NCBI GenBank assembly: GCA_948474755.1
Contig: CAOLHI010002143.1
Coordinates: 1-64,000 of the forward strand
Direction of reading: 5' to 3'
Source: Ctenosaura bakeri
Taxonomy: Eukaryota > Chordata > Lepidosauria > Squamata > Iguanidae
Length of the DNA stretch: 64,000 nucleotides
A program made the translations under genes and the position numbers. Of the stretch, positions 44,460 through 56,522 are shown piece after piece; the stretch's first letter is position 1; every line of letters begins with the position of its first letter. Below the pieces are notes generated by a model. That model did no database searches, had not been told where the DNA came from, and saw nothing but the letters and a program-made list of their open reading frames with translations.

Positions 44460-44779
44460 ATATGTGTATGTTAACTATATATTTCAGGATCCAGGACAAA
44501 CTTGGGAGAAGCACTGTTGGTTACTTTGCTTTTTACATACCCCGCCTGAATCCAATCAAGGACTTGACAAACATTTTTATTACTCAAAAATCAAATGGAC
44601 AGGGGGAATAATCAAAATTTTCCTTCCAGGTGGGAGGGGGCTGAGAATTTGGCTCTTGGCAAACTGGCACTGAATAACCCCAAACAATCCAATGAAGACT
44701 GAGCTTTGTCAGCAAACACGGCTGAGCGTTGGACAGGAATGAAAAAGTGGGGATGGGGGAATGAATGGAACATCTTGAA

Positions 44780-44846
44780 TAAGGGTGGAAATTGTGTGGC
44801 CCTCCAGATGTTGGACTGCAATTCCCAGGAGTTCTTGCCACCATAG
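44780..44846 (+). mobile_element. hAT MITE left-end fragment
   Basis: 'aagggtggaaattgtgtggccctccagatgttggactgcaattcccagg' matches the start of a widespread squamate hAT MITE (cagggg-tgg-..-ccctccagatgttg). The right end is missing. Confidence 0.65.
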
Positions 44847-46275
44847 GTAATAATTACAAATACTAAGAATAACAGTGCAACAGTATCTGATTCCCACTGC
44901 TGATCTTGGGAGACGGCATAGCTGGTTGAATGTCTGGCATCCTGAACACTGCTGCAGCATTTTGCTGCAAGCCTAACTTATTTTATTCTGTTATTTTCTC
45001 CCACACACATCTTAAAGAATTATTAGGGAGGCCAGCTGGCTTCATTTTATGTGTTTATTTAGCAATTTGGCTTACAGATGAGTCTTTGTCTGACCATAGA
45101 GATACACATGTTCTCTCCTCACATTGCTATTAATACATTATTGCAGCAAAGTATAAACTAAATGGCAGTAGGAGAGAGTTCATATCATTTTTGCTAATTG
45201 GTACATAGTGCCCTTGCTCTGGGAACTTATGTTCCATTGATTTTGATGGCTAAGTTTTCTGCAAATAACCACAAATTAGCATTGTTCTTCTGATTTACAA
45301 AGGAAATCACTTTTTTAAAAAAAGGCCACAATGAAGAACAAATATGATTTCACCATAAAGGATGTCAGAGGTTATATATCAGAAATATCACAGCATGATG
45401 ATTTAAATGTCAGTTGAGTTGAAGTTCAGAATTTTACTGCATTTTATGTTTGTCTCTGATGGCCAAAAAAGGAGCAATCCACTTTGTCTTAAATTTGGGA
45501 GTTACTCCCTCTTGTAGCATTTCTTTTCAAAATACTCAGAGTCTCTTTCTTTATTGCACAGAAACACATTAATTCCAAAGATCTACCAAGATGTGCATCT
45601 TTCGTCAGTTATTTTACTTTTACAATCTCAGATTGTCCAGTTATTTAAATGAATTTTATTTATTATCCTCCCCCTCTCTGAAGTCATTATTTTAAAGGCC
45701 ATACATACTTTGAAAGTTATCTTCACCCCTGTTATTACTTCGTAAATGACTAGTGCATTGTAGTTTCTCAGCCTAACTTTGTCCTTTTTAAATGTCACAG
45801 TAATCATTACTGAAGTACTATCTTCAACAGCACTCATTAAGCAGGAAATAGAAAGCATGCAGCTGCTTAAGACTGTGGACTGGATCCAAAGGTTCCTCTC
45901 TGCAGGTGGAAGTTATCTTTCATGCTAAGAGAAAGGCTGCCTTGTACTTTCTGTTACTGTGTTGCTGAAGAAAAGAAAGCTAAGTCCACGTACCTGTCCC
46001 TGAAGATCTGCCAAGCCTATGTGAGCCATTACTTAAATCTGTACGTACCTTTTCAAGGCCAGACCAGTGTTTCCACTATTTAAATTCTTTTTGAAAAGTC
46101 TAAACAAACTTTTTGACCAACACACCAGAGGGGTTTAGGAAAAAAATGGATATTGTGTACTTTAGGCAACAAGGGTTTTAAAAACTTTACATCACTTCGA
46201 ACCATCTAGGGTAGGATCTACATAAGGCAACTAATGAGTTGGATGAATCCTGAGGTGGAAGAATAACTGCACAGA
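44847..46275. other. Unassigned; possible conserved non-coding sequence at 45600-45870
   Basis: 45600-45870 is AT-rich, complex and repeat-free. No gene recognised. Confidence 0.35.
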
Positions 46276-46488
46276 GCTGTTGGTGCCATAGTGGTTCGAG
46301 TGTTAGGCTAGGACTCTGTAAGACCCAATTTCAAGTCTTTGCTCAGCTGTGGAAACTTCATGGGCAAGTCACACTTAAGAGGAAGGTAATGGTGAACCTC
46401 CTTTGAGAAGTCTTGCCAAGAAAACACTGTGGTGGGGTTATTGTACATTAGAGCAAACTTGATGGTAATCACAACAGCAAAAGCAACA
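46276..46488 (+). mobile_element. Sauria-type SINE
   Basis: 'tggtgccatagtggttcgagtgttaggctaggactctg', 'aatttcaagtctttgctcagctgtggaaac', 'gggcaagtcacac', 'gaggaaggtaatggtgaacctcctttgagaagtcttgccaagaaaac' run from the tRNA-like head to the middle. The tail is degraded and ends in a CAACAGCAAAAGCAAC stretch. Confidence 0.87.
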
Positions 46489-47124
46489 ATAAAAATAAAG
46501 ACACCACTTCAAATAAGAAGAGTTTCTGGACTTTGGAGATCTTTAGGTGGGTTTTGGGCCCACATGTACCCCAACCGCTACATTTTTCCCACCCCTGCTT
46601 TATGAAGAGGGGACATCTGACTGTTCAATGTCCCTCCTCCCTACAAAGATAGCTTAACAGATAGACATTTATTGCTTCTGACGCTGAACCTCTGACAACC
46701 AGGGTACTTAGTTGGCACATGTGCCCCTGTGTAGGGCTGGAGCTAATACATACCTTCTTTATGGAGTTTGGAACTTGTTCTCATTGTTTCTCATAAGTTC
46801 CAAATGCCAAGGGATGATTCATGTGATTGTGAAAATTAAAAATAGATATACGTAAGTAGCTAATACACTGGGCTGCTGCAAGGATAAAATAGGATTATCA
46901 AATGTATACTGCCCCGATCTGGTAACACTGAAGTTCTTAATGTTGTTCTGTGCCATGGGGATTTACATCAGTGTAAATTTAACATTGTTTGGTTCAGAAA
47001 AGATTGTATAATTCTGTTCAGTTTAGTCCATGTCTCAGAAAAGGTTAAGAACACATCTAGATCGACAGTAATTGGGGAGATGGGGGACAGGAACTTCAGG
47101 GCATGGTCAGAAGGCACATGATTA
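46489..47124. other. Unassigned sequence
   Basis: No family recognised. Confidence 0.35.
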
Positions 47125-47212
47125 CATCACTTTGATGAAGCTAAGTAGGGCTCTGTCTGGTGAGTATCCTGAGACTATTATATGGAATGCCTTGGGGTCC
47201 ATCATGGAAGAA
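47125..47212 (+). mobile_element. Possible diverged 5S-headed SINE fragment
   Basis: 'gatgaagctaagtaggg', 'gtgagtatcctgagac', 'ggaatgccttgggg' is a weak match in order to the 5S-like head (gaagctaagcaggg, tagtacttgg, gagac, gggtgctgtag). It may be a different SINE. Confidence 0.4.
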
Positions 47213-48361
47213 TGTTGATCTGTACAAATATATTACACTCATATAATAAGTAAAATACAATAGAAGAGGAATCAATGCTTTCCTACCAATGCACTACCTC
47301 AAAGGCCCTTTGTCTGCTTCAGAATCAGCTACCTTAATGCAGTTCAACCTACTTGAGTATATAGTATTGGGTAGGTATAATTGCATTACAAACAGTGGAC
47401 AGCTATTCAAGAAACACTTGTGTGCCAGCCATCACGGCCATATCAAAGCAAAGGATGGATGGACCAGGTCAATTGAAAAACACTGTTGGTCTGCAAATGG
47501 AAGCATACTTCCTCAGAAGTAGATTCCTTTGAACTGAGTTGTGCTGAGTTTCAGGTAAATAGATTCAGAACTGGAACACAAATAGGAAAAGAATATGTTC
47601 ATATCTATTGCAACTTGCAGGAATGGGAAAACCCCATCATAATATGTGCACAGACCAAACCCTCTGAAATGATACATTTTCAGAAATATAAAGCCTATTA
47701 CCGTAATCAAACCCAGGGGGAAACAGAAAAACATGTTGGGCAGTACTTCCTGTGATTGTTAATGCCCCAATCAGAATCCACGATGGATACTTTTTAATTC
47801 TTGTCTTAAAATAGTCCTACCATTTGCACAGTTTCAAAGTGGTGGAGGATTTCTTTTTTAAAGGAAAGATAGTTAACATGATTGGGTGACAAAAAAAAAA
47901 AAAGTCTTTTCAGATGCTTGCACAACACAAAGCGCAGAGCAATGTAATCGCAGCACACAGCCTTATTTGGAAGCTGGTCACCCTCACTATTAATACAGTG
48001 CATTCTTACACTCCCACATTACCATTTAATTTGCTTATTATCTTTTCATCTCAAGTTACCTAATGAAATGCCATGATTCTTTGCCCCTCTAGGGAAGAAA
48101 TCTTTGTGTTGCACAACAGAAATAAAATAATGAAAGCTGCTGTGAGCAAGCCCCAAGCTTCATCACTGCTTGGGATGAAGCTGTTGAAACACTGTCACAG
48201 TATATTTGTGAAGGGCAACCCAGAGGGCTTTCTGTGTGGTTGCTTCCAAGCTGTGAAGTCCCTCCTGCCGCTGGCTAGGCTTCCCCTCTTTGCTTTCCTT
48301 CTGCCAGAAGACAAAAATCTTTTTGTTTAGATGGGCCTTTGCTCATTAGCTGGATGTTTCA
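47213..48361. other. Unassigned; old repeat fragment near 47503
   Basis: 47503-47572 ('cctcagaagtagattcctttgaactgag') resembles an old squamate repeat. 47930-48060 is a repeat-free AT-rich segment, a possible conserved element. No gene. Confidence 0.35.
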
Positions 48362-48590
48362 GAAGGATTTTAATTGAGAGTGCTGGAATTTTATCCACAT
48401 TATTATGTTTTAAATACTTCTAATATGTTTTGAATTAATGCTGTTTTAAATAGGATAGTTTTTAAAACTCCCTCCCCTCCTCGTTTTTGCTATTATGATT
48501 AATTTTTTTTTAGCTGTATTTTGTTTTAATGCTGTGCTCCCCCTTGGGGACAAAAATGGGAATATAAATCAGATAATAAATAAATAACAC
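48362..48590 (+). mobile_element. LINE 3' end (L2/CR1-like)
   Basis: AT-rich 3' UTR with 'tgttttaatgctgtgctcccccttggggacaaaaatgggaatataaat' and (AATAAATAA) tail. Confidence 0.65.
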
Positions 48591-48618
48591 CTCCCCCCAC
48601 CCTCCATGATATTACTAA

Positions 48619-49044
48619 GGCCTTTTCTGCACGGGGTTTTTAAAACGGTGCAGAGCGTCCTCCAGAGAGGACATCTACACCTGGGAGCGGACTGGGTCTG
48701 GACTACTTTGTGTAGTTCCAGACCTCAGCCTATTCCAGAACGACTCAAAGTGGTTGTTCAGCGTGCTTGTGAAAGACCGCTTAAAACAGGTATTTCAAAA
48801 GCATGGAGTGTGCCACTCCGTGGCTGCGCTCTGGTGCAGATTTTCAGGCTCACACCAGTGCAAGCCTGCAGATCTGCCGGGGGCTTTGACCAACCAGAAG
48901 CCACCATTTTTGTCCCCAGAGCAGTGTGGAGCGGCGGCCACGGACTGCTCCGGACCAGCCTGGACCCGCGCATGGAGTACACAGGAGTACACAGGTCCAA
49001 TAGTAGTGCACAGGGCGATTCCCTCACCCCATGTGGAAAAGGCC
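48619..49044 (+). mobile_element. GC-rich GGCC-ended MITE, related to 36815-37321
   Basis: 426 bp, ends GGCCTTTTCTGCACGGGG and CCCCATGTGGAAAAGGCC. Flanks are TAA and TTA, complementary to each other and not an exact duplication. Interior 'gcagatctgcc', 'gaagccaccatttt', 'gtgtggagcggcgg' matches 36815-37321. ORFs of 161, 150, 123 and 104 codons cross it on both strands and are not genes. Confidence 0.85.
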
Positions 49045-49528
49045 TTAGGATCACCAAGAGAAGATCTGGATCTAGAATTGAGTATGTGTAGAGAGAAGAA
49101 AGTGTGCATGAAGGGATGTACATAGAGCCCCTAACAACCCAAACAACACCACAAGTGGCCCTCAGGACTGAAGAAGTTACTCCTGATTTAGTGTAACATG
49201 CATAAGCCATAACAATAGATAGCTCTCAAAATCCAGGATTCTGTGCTAACATGTGCATGGATAACAGGGTTACATCTGTCTCTTTTGTGGACATTATGAA
49301 GTAGGTATGCAGTGCAATGCTGTCAGCTTCCAAGGCAACTTCCAAGGAACAGATGGTACTTCCATGGCCATTTACTGCTGCAGGGAGGGAGAGAAGTGTT
49401 CAGGCAGCATGGAAAAGAAAAGTAACATTGTCCCCTTGAATTTCCAGTGATTCATTGAAGATTTGGGTGGTGGAGAGCATATTTTTTCTCTCACAGCTGT
49501 AGTGCGGTTGGGTGTTGCCAGAATGCAT
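49045..49528. other. Unassigned sequence
   Basis: No family recognised. Confidence 0.35.
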
Positions 49529-49587
49529 CCTTTCCTTTCCTTTCCTTTCCTTTCCTTTCCTTTCCTTTCCTTTCCTTTCCTTTCCTT
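49529..49587. repeat. (CCTTT)n microsatellite
   Basis: Eleven or so pentanucleotides, strict polypyrimidine on plus. Opposite ORFs encode Ser/Phe/Pro or Lys/Glu/Arg/Gly repeats as artefacts. Confidence 0.95.
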
Positions 49588-50663
49588 CCCCTCCACTAGT
49601 AAATGGCCATGGGAGTTCACTCCAAGTTCCTGGAACTTACCCATAAAGTTCACGAGGGAAGTGGAATGGCACAGTTTAAGCACTGTGCTCGGTCCATACA
49701 GTGTAGGATTCTGGCCAGAGAGAAGATGGGGAGGCGGAGGACGAAATAGAAGAGGATATCAAAGTTAGGAGATATAAGAGAGAAAGGGAATCCCCCATCT
49801 CTCCTGGGGATCTGAAAGGTTACGAATAGTGTCCTGTAAGAACAAAAACAAAACATATTTATCTGAAAACTGTTTTTTGACTAAAGTTCAGACCTAGAAT
49901 TTCTGTTCCAGCATTGCAGTTTCATTTTCCCCAAGCTACTGGCATTGCGTTTGATTTTAAATGTTTAGTTGTTAGTTGCCCATTTAGTTTGGTGTAGAGC
50001 AGGATCATGGCATCTATATGGTGCAACAAGCCTTTTTCTTGGCCCTGTTGTTGGCGGGAGTGGGGGGAATGGCACTTCTTTGGCTCTGCTTTGGGCAGTG
50101 AAATGCCAGCTATACATCAGCAAGTGTCAGCTACTCTTCTTCAACCTCCACTTAGCTCTCTTGAGCTTTGTCCAAAAATATGTACAACTAAAAAGTAAAC
50201 ATTTCAAATTTAACTAGAGGTTGTAGACCCAAACATGCCCCTATGAATTCCAGTGAGCTGTGCACAAAAGACCTCGAAGAAGATAAATGTGCTGTTGATA
50301 TGCATCTATGTATGACCCTCCTGTTGATAGTGGCTCTCTCTTATCTGGAGATCATTCCAGGGACAATTTGTGAAGTCAAATCTGGGTCACATATTTAAGT
50401 TGGACATAGCTGCATAATAGTTGCTATCTTTCCTGTTGCATGGCTAATTACATCTAAGAAACATATGGGTGAAGTGAAAAAGATGTCTCTGCTATGAGGG
50501 AGAAAAACCCTGCTGAGACAGCTCTCATGAGTTAGAAACTCCACTCATTTAGAAGTCCCAAATCCGTAGCAGGAAAATGATCTGTTGGCAATAGCTTCCT
50601 CAAAGAAGAAAACATGAATATTTTATGGTAACAGTGGAACCAGTCAAAATGGATATATATTTA
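49588..50663. other. Unassigned sequence
   Basis: No gene or family recognised. Confidence 0.35.
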
Positions 50664-51041
50664 CTAGTGTATATGCCCAGCATTGTCCAGGATTTTATTT
50701 TCTCATAGCTAATACTTGTTAGAAAGATTTGAGATCCTGTTTCTCTAATCCCCCCAAATATCTTGTCCAGTACCTGTAATTTTTCCCCATATTCTCCAAC
50801 CAATCTGTATTCAGAGGTATTAACATACACAGATTGCGTTCCTGAGGGAATATACTGCCCTCCTCCTTGCTGCTAGGCCTCATCTCCATAGCAACTGCCC
50901 AAGCCCAAGAGCTCTCTGGCTGAGAATTCTAAAGGCTCCTCCCTAAACTGCAAACCCCAGGATTCCATAGGATCTTCCTAGGCAGCCAATCATATGAGAT
51001 CTTTGCCTGACACAGACAAACATTGACTTTTATATATTAGA
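50664..51041 (-). mobile_element. Non-autonomous Helitron, copy B
   Basis: 378 bp. On the minus strand starts TCTAATATATAAAAGTCA and ends ATATACACTAG, between A (51042) and T (50663). Carries the MITE-derived block at about 50902-50976 at the same place as copies A and C. A 'catctccatagcaactg' block is also shared. No coding capacity. Confidence 0.9.
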
Positions 51042-51199
51042 TATATATGCATCTGAGAAAGCTTTATATTTATAGTAGAAGTAGGGAAATGTTTTTGGCC
51101 CACAGCTTGGTTTTCTTCTTGGAAAAACTCCCAGGTGCATCTCATTGGCACAGCCACCCCATTCTCTTGTATGCAGAAAAATTCACCCCATCTACACCA

Positions 51200-51215
51200 C
51201 ACACACAGAGAGAGG

Positions 51216-51263
<48 letters not shown>
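51200..51263. repeat. (CA)n/(GA)n microsatellite
   Basis: CACACACA runs into GAGAGAGG and a long (AG)n. Arg/Glu and Ser/Leu repeat ORFs on the two strands are artefacts. Confidence 0.95.
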
Positions 51264-51266
<3 letters not shown>

Positions 51267-51603
51267 TTTCATCCATCAGGACCTCTTCCCTTCTCAGTTG
51301 GTCTTTCCCAGTCAGGTGAGGAGCAGAGAGGATGCAAACTTCATCTCTATCATGGTGTGCTGGGCAAGGAGGTTTAATCTCCTGCCAATTAGGAAATGAA
51401 CATTGTGTCCCAATGCTAATGATCAGCACCAGCTCCAAGCCTTTCACTCTCTATATCAGAGTCCAAAGGGCACAATTCTACCCAGTCAATGATAGGATCA
51501 ATAATAGGTCTGGCTGCACCGTTTATACCCTGCATAATGCATCCCTACCTTTGTCCTCCCTCCATCTCTTTGAAAGTGGCAATGTATGCTGGGTATAAAT
51601 CCA

Positions 51604-51846
51604 GTTCTTGGCTGAGGACTCTAAAGGCCCCTCCCTCTACAGCCAATCCTAGCATTCCATGGGATGCAGCCACAGCAGTTCCAGTGGAATCATAGCATTG
51701 TCACTGTGTAGTGCGAAAAGGTCCCTTGCAGTCCTATGGATGTGCATACATCATGGGATGCAGCCATGGCAATTACAGTGAAATCATAGCACTGTCATTG
51801 TGCCGTGTGAAAGGGTCCTTACATTTGCTATGGATGCACATATATC
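51604..51846 (+). mobile_element. Diverged MITE right half with a 94-bp tandem duplication
   Basis: 'cttggctgaggactctaaaggcccctccc' resembles the palindromic family centre. GGGATGCAGCC occurs at 51661 and 51755, each followed by 'cagtg(g/a)aatcatagca', GTGYGAAA, and 'ctatggatg'. The unit is 94 bp. The left half of the MITE is missing. Confidence 0.65.
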
Positions 51847-51889
51847 ACTCATTTTCAAGTTTTTCTAGTACTAGTCAAAAACTTTAAAG

Positions 51890-52186
51890 CAGAGCTTTCC
51901 AAACTTGTCATGTTGGTGACACACTTTTTTAGACGTGCATCATTTCATGACACCATATTTCAGTTTTACTAGCAAACTGGAGGTTAAATTAACCCCTTAT
52001 AAAAGGTACATAAATTGTAATAACAAAATGTATGGGGACACAACATATCTCATGAAAACCTTTCATATATTTTTAAAAATATATGATTTATAAATAATAA
52101 CATACATTTCCAAGATTGTAGGTGATGCACCTGCACACCTCGGACGACACACTGACATGTTGCAGCACACCATTTGGAAAGCCCTA
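51890..52186 (+). mobile_element. hAT MITE, 8-bp duplication CTTTAAAG
   Basis: 297 bp. Ends CAGAGCTTTCCAAACTTG and CATTTGGAAAGCCCTA, with exact duplication CTTTAAAG (51882-51889, 52187-52194). The outer about 90 bp match 16339-16665 (inverted there). The middle is AT-rich with TATAAATAATAA. No transposase. Confidence 0.92.
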
Positions 52187-52239
52187 CTTTAAAGCAACAA
52201 CTCATCCTTGGCTTTTACTATCTGGTAAGGCTCATTAGG

Positions 52240-52435
52240 AGATCTAGTATGCTTTATTGGTTTGAGTGTTGGAATGTGACTCTGGAGGCCAGGGTTCAGT
52301 TCCCCATTTGGCCCTGGAAATCCTCTGGGTGACCTTGGGCATGTCACACACTCTCAGCCCCAGAAAATCTAATGATAGGTTCACCTTAGGATCATCATTA
52401 AGTCAGAAGTGACCTGAAGGCAAACAACAACAAAG
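52240..52435 (+). mobile_element. Sauria-type SINE, nearly full length
   Basis: 'attggtttgagtgttggaatgtgactctgg', 'cagggttcagttcccc', 'ctctgggtgaccttgggcatgtcacac', 'tctcagccccag', 'atgataggttcaccttaggatcatc', 'agtcagaagtgacctgaaggcaaacaacaacaa'. Head and tail are both intact, with only an internal deletion. Confidence 0.92.
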
Positions 52436-52449
52436 TTTTACTTCCACTT

Positions 52450-52567
52450 ATATTATTAATGCTGTTCTTTCAATTGTATTTTTAGGACTTAATTTTTTTG
52501 CATTGTAAACCACCTCAGTAATCATTCATGGTATTTCAAACTGGCACAGAGATCAAATAAAGTAAAG
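52450..52567 (+). mobile_element. Possible LINE 3' end
   Basis: 'cattgtaaaccacctcagtaatc' and 'gagatcaaataaagtaaag' in an AT-rich context resemble the common LINE terminus but are weak. Confidence 0.4.
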
Positions 52568-54395
52568 ATTATGTAATGCCATACAATGTCTCTGTGGCTT
52601 CTAGTTTCTCGTAAACCTCCACTGCTTCACTCCTTCATCTAAAGGCTGGGCAGTTGGGCATGAGTTTCTCTTATATAGTTGCTGCCCTCGAGTGGGAAGT
52701 GCAATGTCTTATTCATAAAATCAAAAGTTCTCTTGAGTCTTGCTCATCTCAGTTACTACTCCTGTACTAAAATGGGAGGGGGGTTAAGTGGACTCAGAAC
52801 ATGAACCCCTGCCTTGATCATCCTGGACAAGTTCAGATCTCCTTTGCCATGGCCCAGTCTCTCCATTATCCTTTCTCTCTCAAATCCTCTTCTCTTCTTC
52901 TTCTCCTCCTCACTAGTCCATTCCCTCTTTCCCTAGTGTTTGTCTCTTCTGCTTCTCTTCAAGCTTCCAGTTCCAAAAGTTGCTTCAGAAGCATGCAATT
53001 ATAGATGCTACTGAAAGGCACCGAATAATCATGGAATATTAAGAGTAGTGTATTGCTGCCTCCCCCCCCCCGTTCTTCTCTTTCTCTCTCTCTCTCTGTC
53101 TCCTGATACAGACTGTCACACAGCATGGCTAAGGTGGTCTCAGTCCCCAAACCGCCTGAACCAAATTCAAATGGATCAAGAAAATCAGCAACATCCAAGA
53201 GAGCCTGGATGCGGTCAGCACTCAGTGATGGGATGACTCCATAAGTCTGTTCTAGGCCTTGAGATTTTGCTGCCAAAATTGAAGCCTACAGACTACTCCT
53301 TGAGATGTCAAAGGGGTGGAGCCTGGCGATGTTGCTGATGTGACTCCTAGTGATGTCATTAAGTATGATCCATGAAGCATCAACCACAGTGGCACAGAGT
53401 ATGGTATTCAAACAAAAGATAGTAAGTGGACAGGCATGGCATATACACACACTTTTCAAGACAGTGCTGTCACCCCAAGATTCTTTCTTCTCACCTTGAG
53501 GACTGGAGAAGAGGATGTAGGCTTTGATATTTGAGAGCTCTATCCAGCAACCACCAGCTCAAAGACATTCTCTTCACAGAATATATTTAACCCAGACAGA
53601 TGGACAATTGTCTTTGGCTTCAATATTGTTGTCATTTTCTACTGTGCCTGGAAGCGGCAGGGTAGCTTAAGGTGACACAGGGAAAATTGTAGCATACATA
53701 GCTCCCTCTTTCAACACCTTGCCACTGTTGTCTGTTTCCCAGCTTCTGCCATCTGAGGTTTCAATCTGCTGCCAGAGGCTTCATCACTGCCACAAAGTTC
53801 CTTTTTCACTGTCCATTCCAGTATTGCTTCATTTTCTCTTTTGCCACTACACACCAAGCTGTTCAGGGCATCCTTTGTGATGCCAAATATAGTTAAATTT
53901 AGCACCATAAAATCCAAAGTGCTCTCACAATCCCCTTAGCAAATATTCATTCAGCACAACTTCTTCACTTTACAGATAATTGCTTCCAAATAGCCTAGGA
54001 TAAAATTTTACGCTATCCATAGTGGTGGTGATCATTATCTATATCATCAGGCCAAAAGGTTATGATTATTTAATCATAATTATTCTGACCATGTCCATCA
54101 AAATGATGAAGTATCCATCTTAGTGGCTGACTAGCTTGCATGACCCAAAAAGATAAGGATTGCTAGAGAGCCATTAATCATTATGATTACGTCCATTATC
54201 ATGTAAAAGTATCCATCTAAGTTGCCAGACCAGTGCTGCTTCAAAAGGTTATGATCACTAAATAACCCCCTTAATCAGACTTCATTGTTCACTATCTACC
54301 AGTTGTATTTGGGAGAGAAGGATGTTTAATTCTTCTGCTTTATATGACTGGTTCGTCCTCCACTATTATCGTTTCCTATTTTGTATTATTTACTA
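52568..54395. other. Unassigned; (CT)n at 53061-53102
   Basis: No gene. A C-run and (CT)n are at 53061-53102, and C/T-rich sequence at 52855-52960. ORFs up to 105 codons overlap the simple repeat. Confidence 0.4.
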
Positions 54396-54825
54396 CTAGT
54401 GTATATACCTGGTGTTGCCTGGGATTTTATTTTCTCATAGGTAATACTTGTTAGAAAGATTTGAGATCCTGTGTCTCTAATTCCCCAAACTGTCTTCTCC
54501 ATTACCTATAACTTTTCCCCATATCTCCCAATCCAATCTGTATTCAGAGTTATTAACACACACAGGTTGGGTTCCTGAGGGAATACACTGCCCTCCTCCT
54601 TGCTGCTAGGCATCATCTCCATAGCAACTGGCCTATTCCAGACAGACATAGTTGACTGAGGCCCAAGGGCTCTCTGGCTGAGAAGTCTAAGGCCCCTCCC
54701 TAAACCCCAGGATTCCATAGAATCTTCTCAGGCTGCCAATCATATGAGGTCTTTACCTGACACAGCCAATCATACAAAGTCTTCACCTGACACAGACAAA
54801 CAAACTTTGACTCTTATATATTAGA
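54396..54825 (-). mobile_element. Non-autonomous Helitron, copy C
   Basis: 430 bp. Minus strand TCTAATATATAAGAGTCA to ATATACACTAG, between A (54826) and T (54395). The pre-terminal CCCAGGCAACACCAGG looks like a CCCGG/CCGGG stem after loss of CpGs. MITE-derived block at about 54654-54725 in the shared position. Includes an extra repeat of 'ttcacctgacacag' near 54755-54800. Confidence 0.9.
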
Positions 54826-54871
54826 TTATATTCTATACCTTTCTTACAACATGGCAACAAAATATCTTAAA

Positions 54872-54875
<4 letters not shown>

Positions 54876-54903
<28 letters not shown>
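54876..54903. repeat. (GT)n microsatellite at a SINE tail
   Basis: About 13 GT units merge directly into the 3' end of the 5S SINE on the minus strand. Confidence 0.93.
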
Positions 54904-55115
54904 CTTTCAGGTCACCTGTTGACTTTTGGAGACCTCATGAAGTTTGTAGGGTTTTCTTAGACAAGGAACACTCAGAGGTGGCTTTTCCACTTCCTTCCTC
55001 TGAAATACAGTCTAAAGCACCTGATATTTGTTGGCGGTCTCCCATCCAAGTGCTACTTGAGTTAGATAGTAGCTGATATCCTGACCAAACCTCTACCAAG
55101 AGATGGCTTTGAGAA
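54904..55115 (-). mobile_element. 5S rRNA-derived SINE, minus strand
   Basis: 'gtagggttttcttagacaaggaacactcagaggtggc' and 'cacttccttcctctgaaa' are the complement of the tail. They are followed by 'aaagcacctgatatttgttggcggtctcccatccaagtgctac', the complement of the 5S-like head (gtacttggatgggagaccg). The remaining head is degraded. Sister of 18495-18705. Confidence 0.85.
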
Positions 55116-56522
55116 CCTGCGAGTCAAGATGGAACTTCAGGGGTGATTGCACGGTTGAGAAAGGGTGTTGAGAGTGGCAACCTTTGCATGCTTAATTAAC
55201 TGGCTAGTTAATCTGCATGTTTATTGTGGACATAGAGAGATAGCCTAGAGAAAACTTCCTGTTTGTTTTGGTCAACACCTCTTTCTCCAGCATGTATACA
55301 TTCTTTGTTCTTAAAAAGGTTCCCTTGCCATTTACATCTCTCCTTTTGTCTTCGCCTTTTGTCCTGAAAGCATGCTCTGAGATCTCCTAACAGGGATTAT
55401 TTTCAGCAAGTATGTGAGTGTTTAATCTCTTACTTTTTTTTTAAAGAATTGAACTTGTGTAAACTATGCACAAGATTTTGTGAGTAAACTCTTTTATATT
55501 TTTAACCCAACTGTTTGTGTTTATTTTGAGCTAGATTAAGTGTGTTTGGGGTGGAGTGATAGAAATGGGACTGGTAATCTGTTCAACTTCCATTTTTGTG
55601 CAATTACTAGATTCTCTGCTGATTGAGAGACTCATTACCAAAATCTCTCAATTCTCCAACAGAGTTGACCCTGGTGAACTTCCAAGATCAAATGGGACTC
55701 ATGCCTTTATTGTAATCACCATCAAATAATAAAGATAATCATAAAATAGGACAACACTTGTCCACATAATCAAACTACAGTAGCTGAAACTGAGAAACTG
55801 ATCCCAACAAATCTGTGTAGACAGAACACTGGACACTTCTCCAGACATTGCAATAACTGCGGGGTTGAGTTCTGAGAGAATGCAAGCATCTTTCTCTTTG
55901 AAGTCCCTAGCAAATTCAAAATAGCAGGTAACCAGGGAATTTTCCTTCTAGTTTCTCTGTGCCTCTTCTCAACAGGGCTCTCATCACTTGCAATAAGTCT
56001 GTTGGCTGATGTGTCAAAGGTCTACATGGCTTTGCCCTGCTGGTGGAGGAGGTACAGAGGAGTGCCCAGCTATGTTGTTGTTGAAGGATTTCCCAGTCCT
56101 CCGCCAACTCTGCTACTCTCATCTCGCAAGGCATTAGATGTGTTGGGAGGGGATGGCTGTGGCTGAAAGCTGTGGCTGGAAAGTGAGGCAGGACTTGTAC
56201 CTTTATTCCTCATGATGGAGTTCTATGGTACTTCCTCCTACTTGAAGATCCATTGAGGATAAACAGTACCCCCAACTCAGATCCAGTCTGGCAATCCTAT
56301 ATAACAGGCACAACAGAGGTTCCTCACTAATCTTCATTCATATTTCCTTTGTGACCACTGTCAGTGTTGCTCCCTCCTTGGGGATATGCATAGTTGCCAC
56401 CTTGCATAGCAAAACCAGGCCATGATGTGACTACCAATACCACTTATTATGCTTTAGAGGCTACACACATGTTATTGGATCCTCCCCCTTTGGTCTACCT
56501 CCCATTCTTGTAATGGAGTAGA
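55116..56522. other. Unassigned; LTR-like segment at about 55173-55662
   Basis: 55173 starts TGTTGAGAG and 55662 ends TCTCCAACA, weakly inverted, with TTAAAAAGG near 55312 and AT-rich sequence after it. No matching duplication (flanks GAAAGGG and GAGTTG), so it is only a candidate LTR. 55900-56520 is unassigned. Confidence 0.35.

Noticed and set aside
48606..49210. ORFs of 161, 150, 123 and 104 codons
   Set aside because: All overlap one MITE with defined ends, on both strands; no known domain.
49372..49768. ORFs of 101-103 codons
   Set aside because: Produced by the (CCTTT)n microsatellite.
51047..51447. Arg/Glu-rich and Ser/Leu-rich ORFs
   Set aside because: Translations of (GA)n on both strands.
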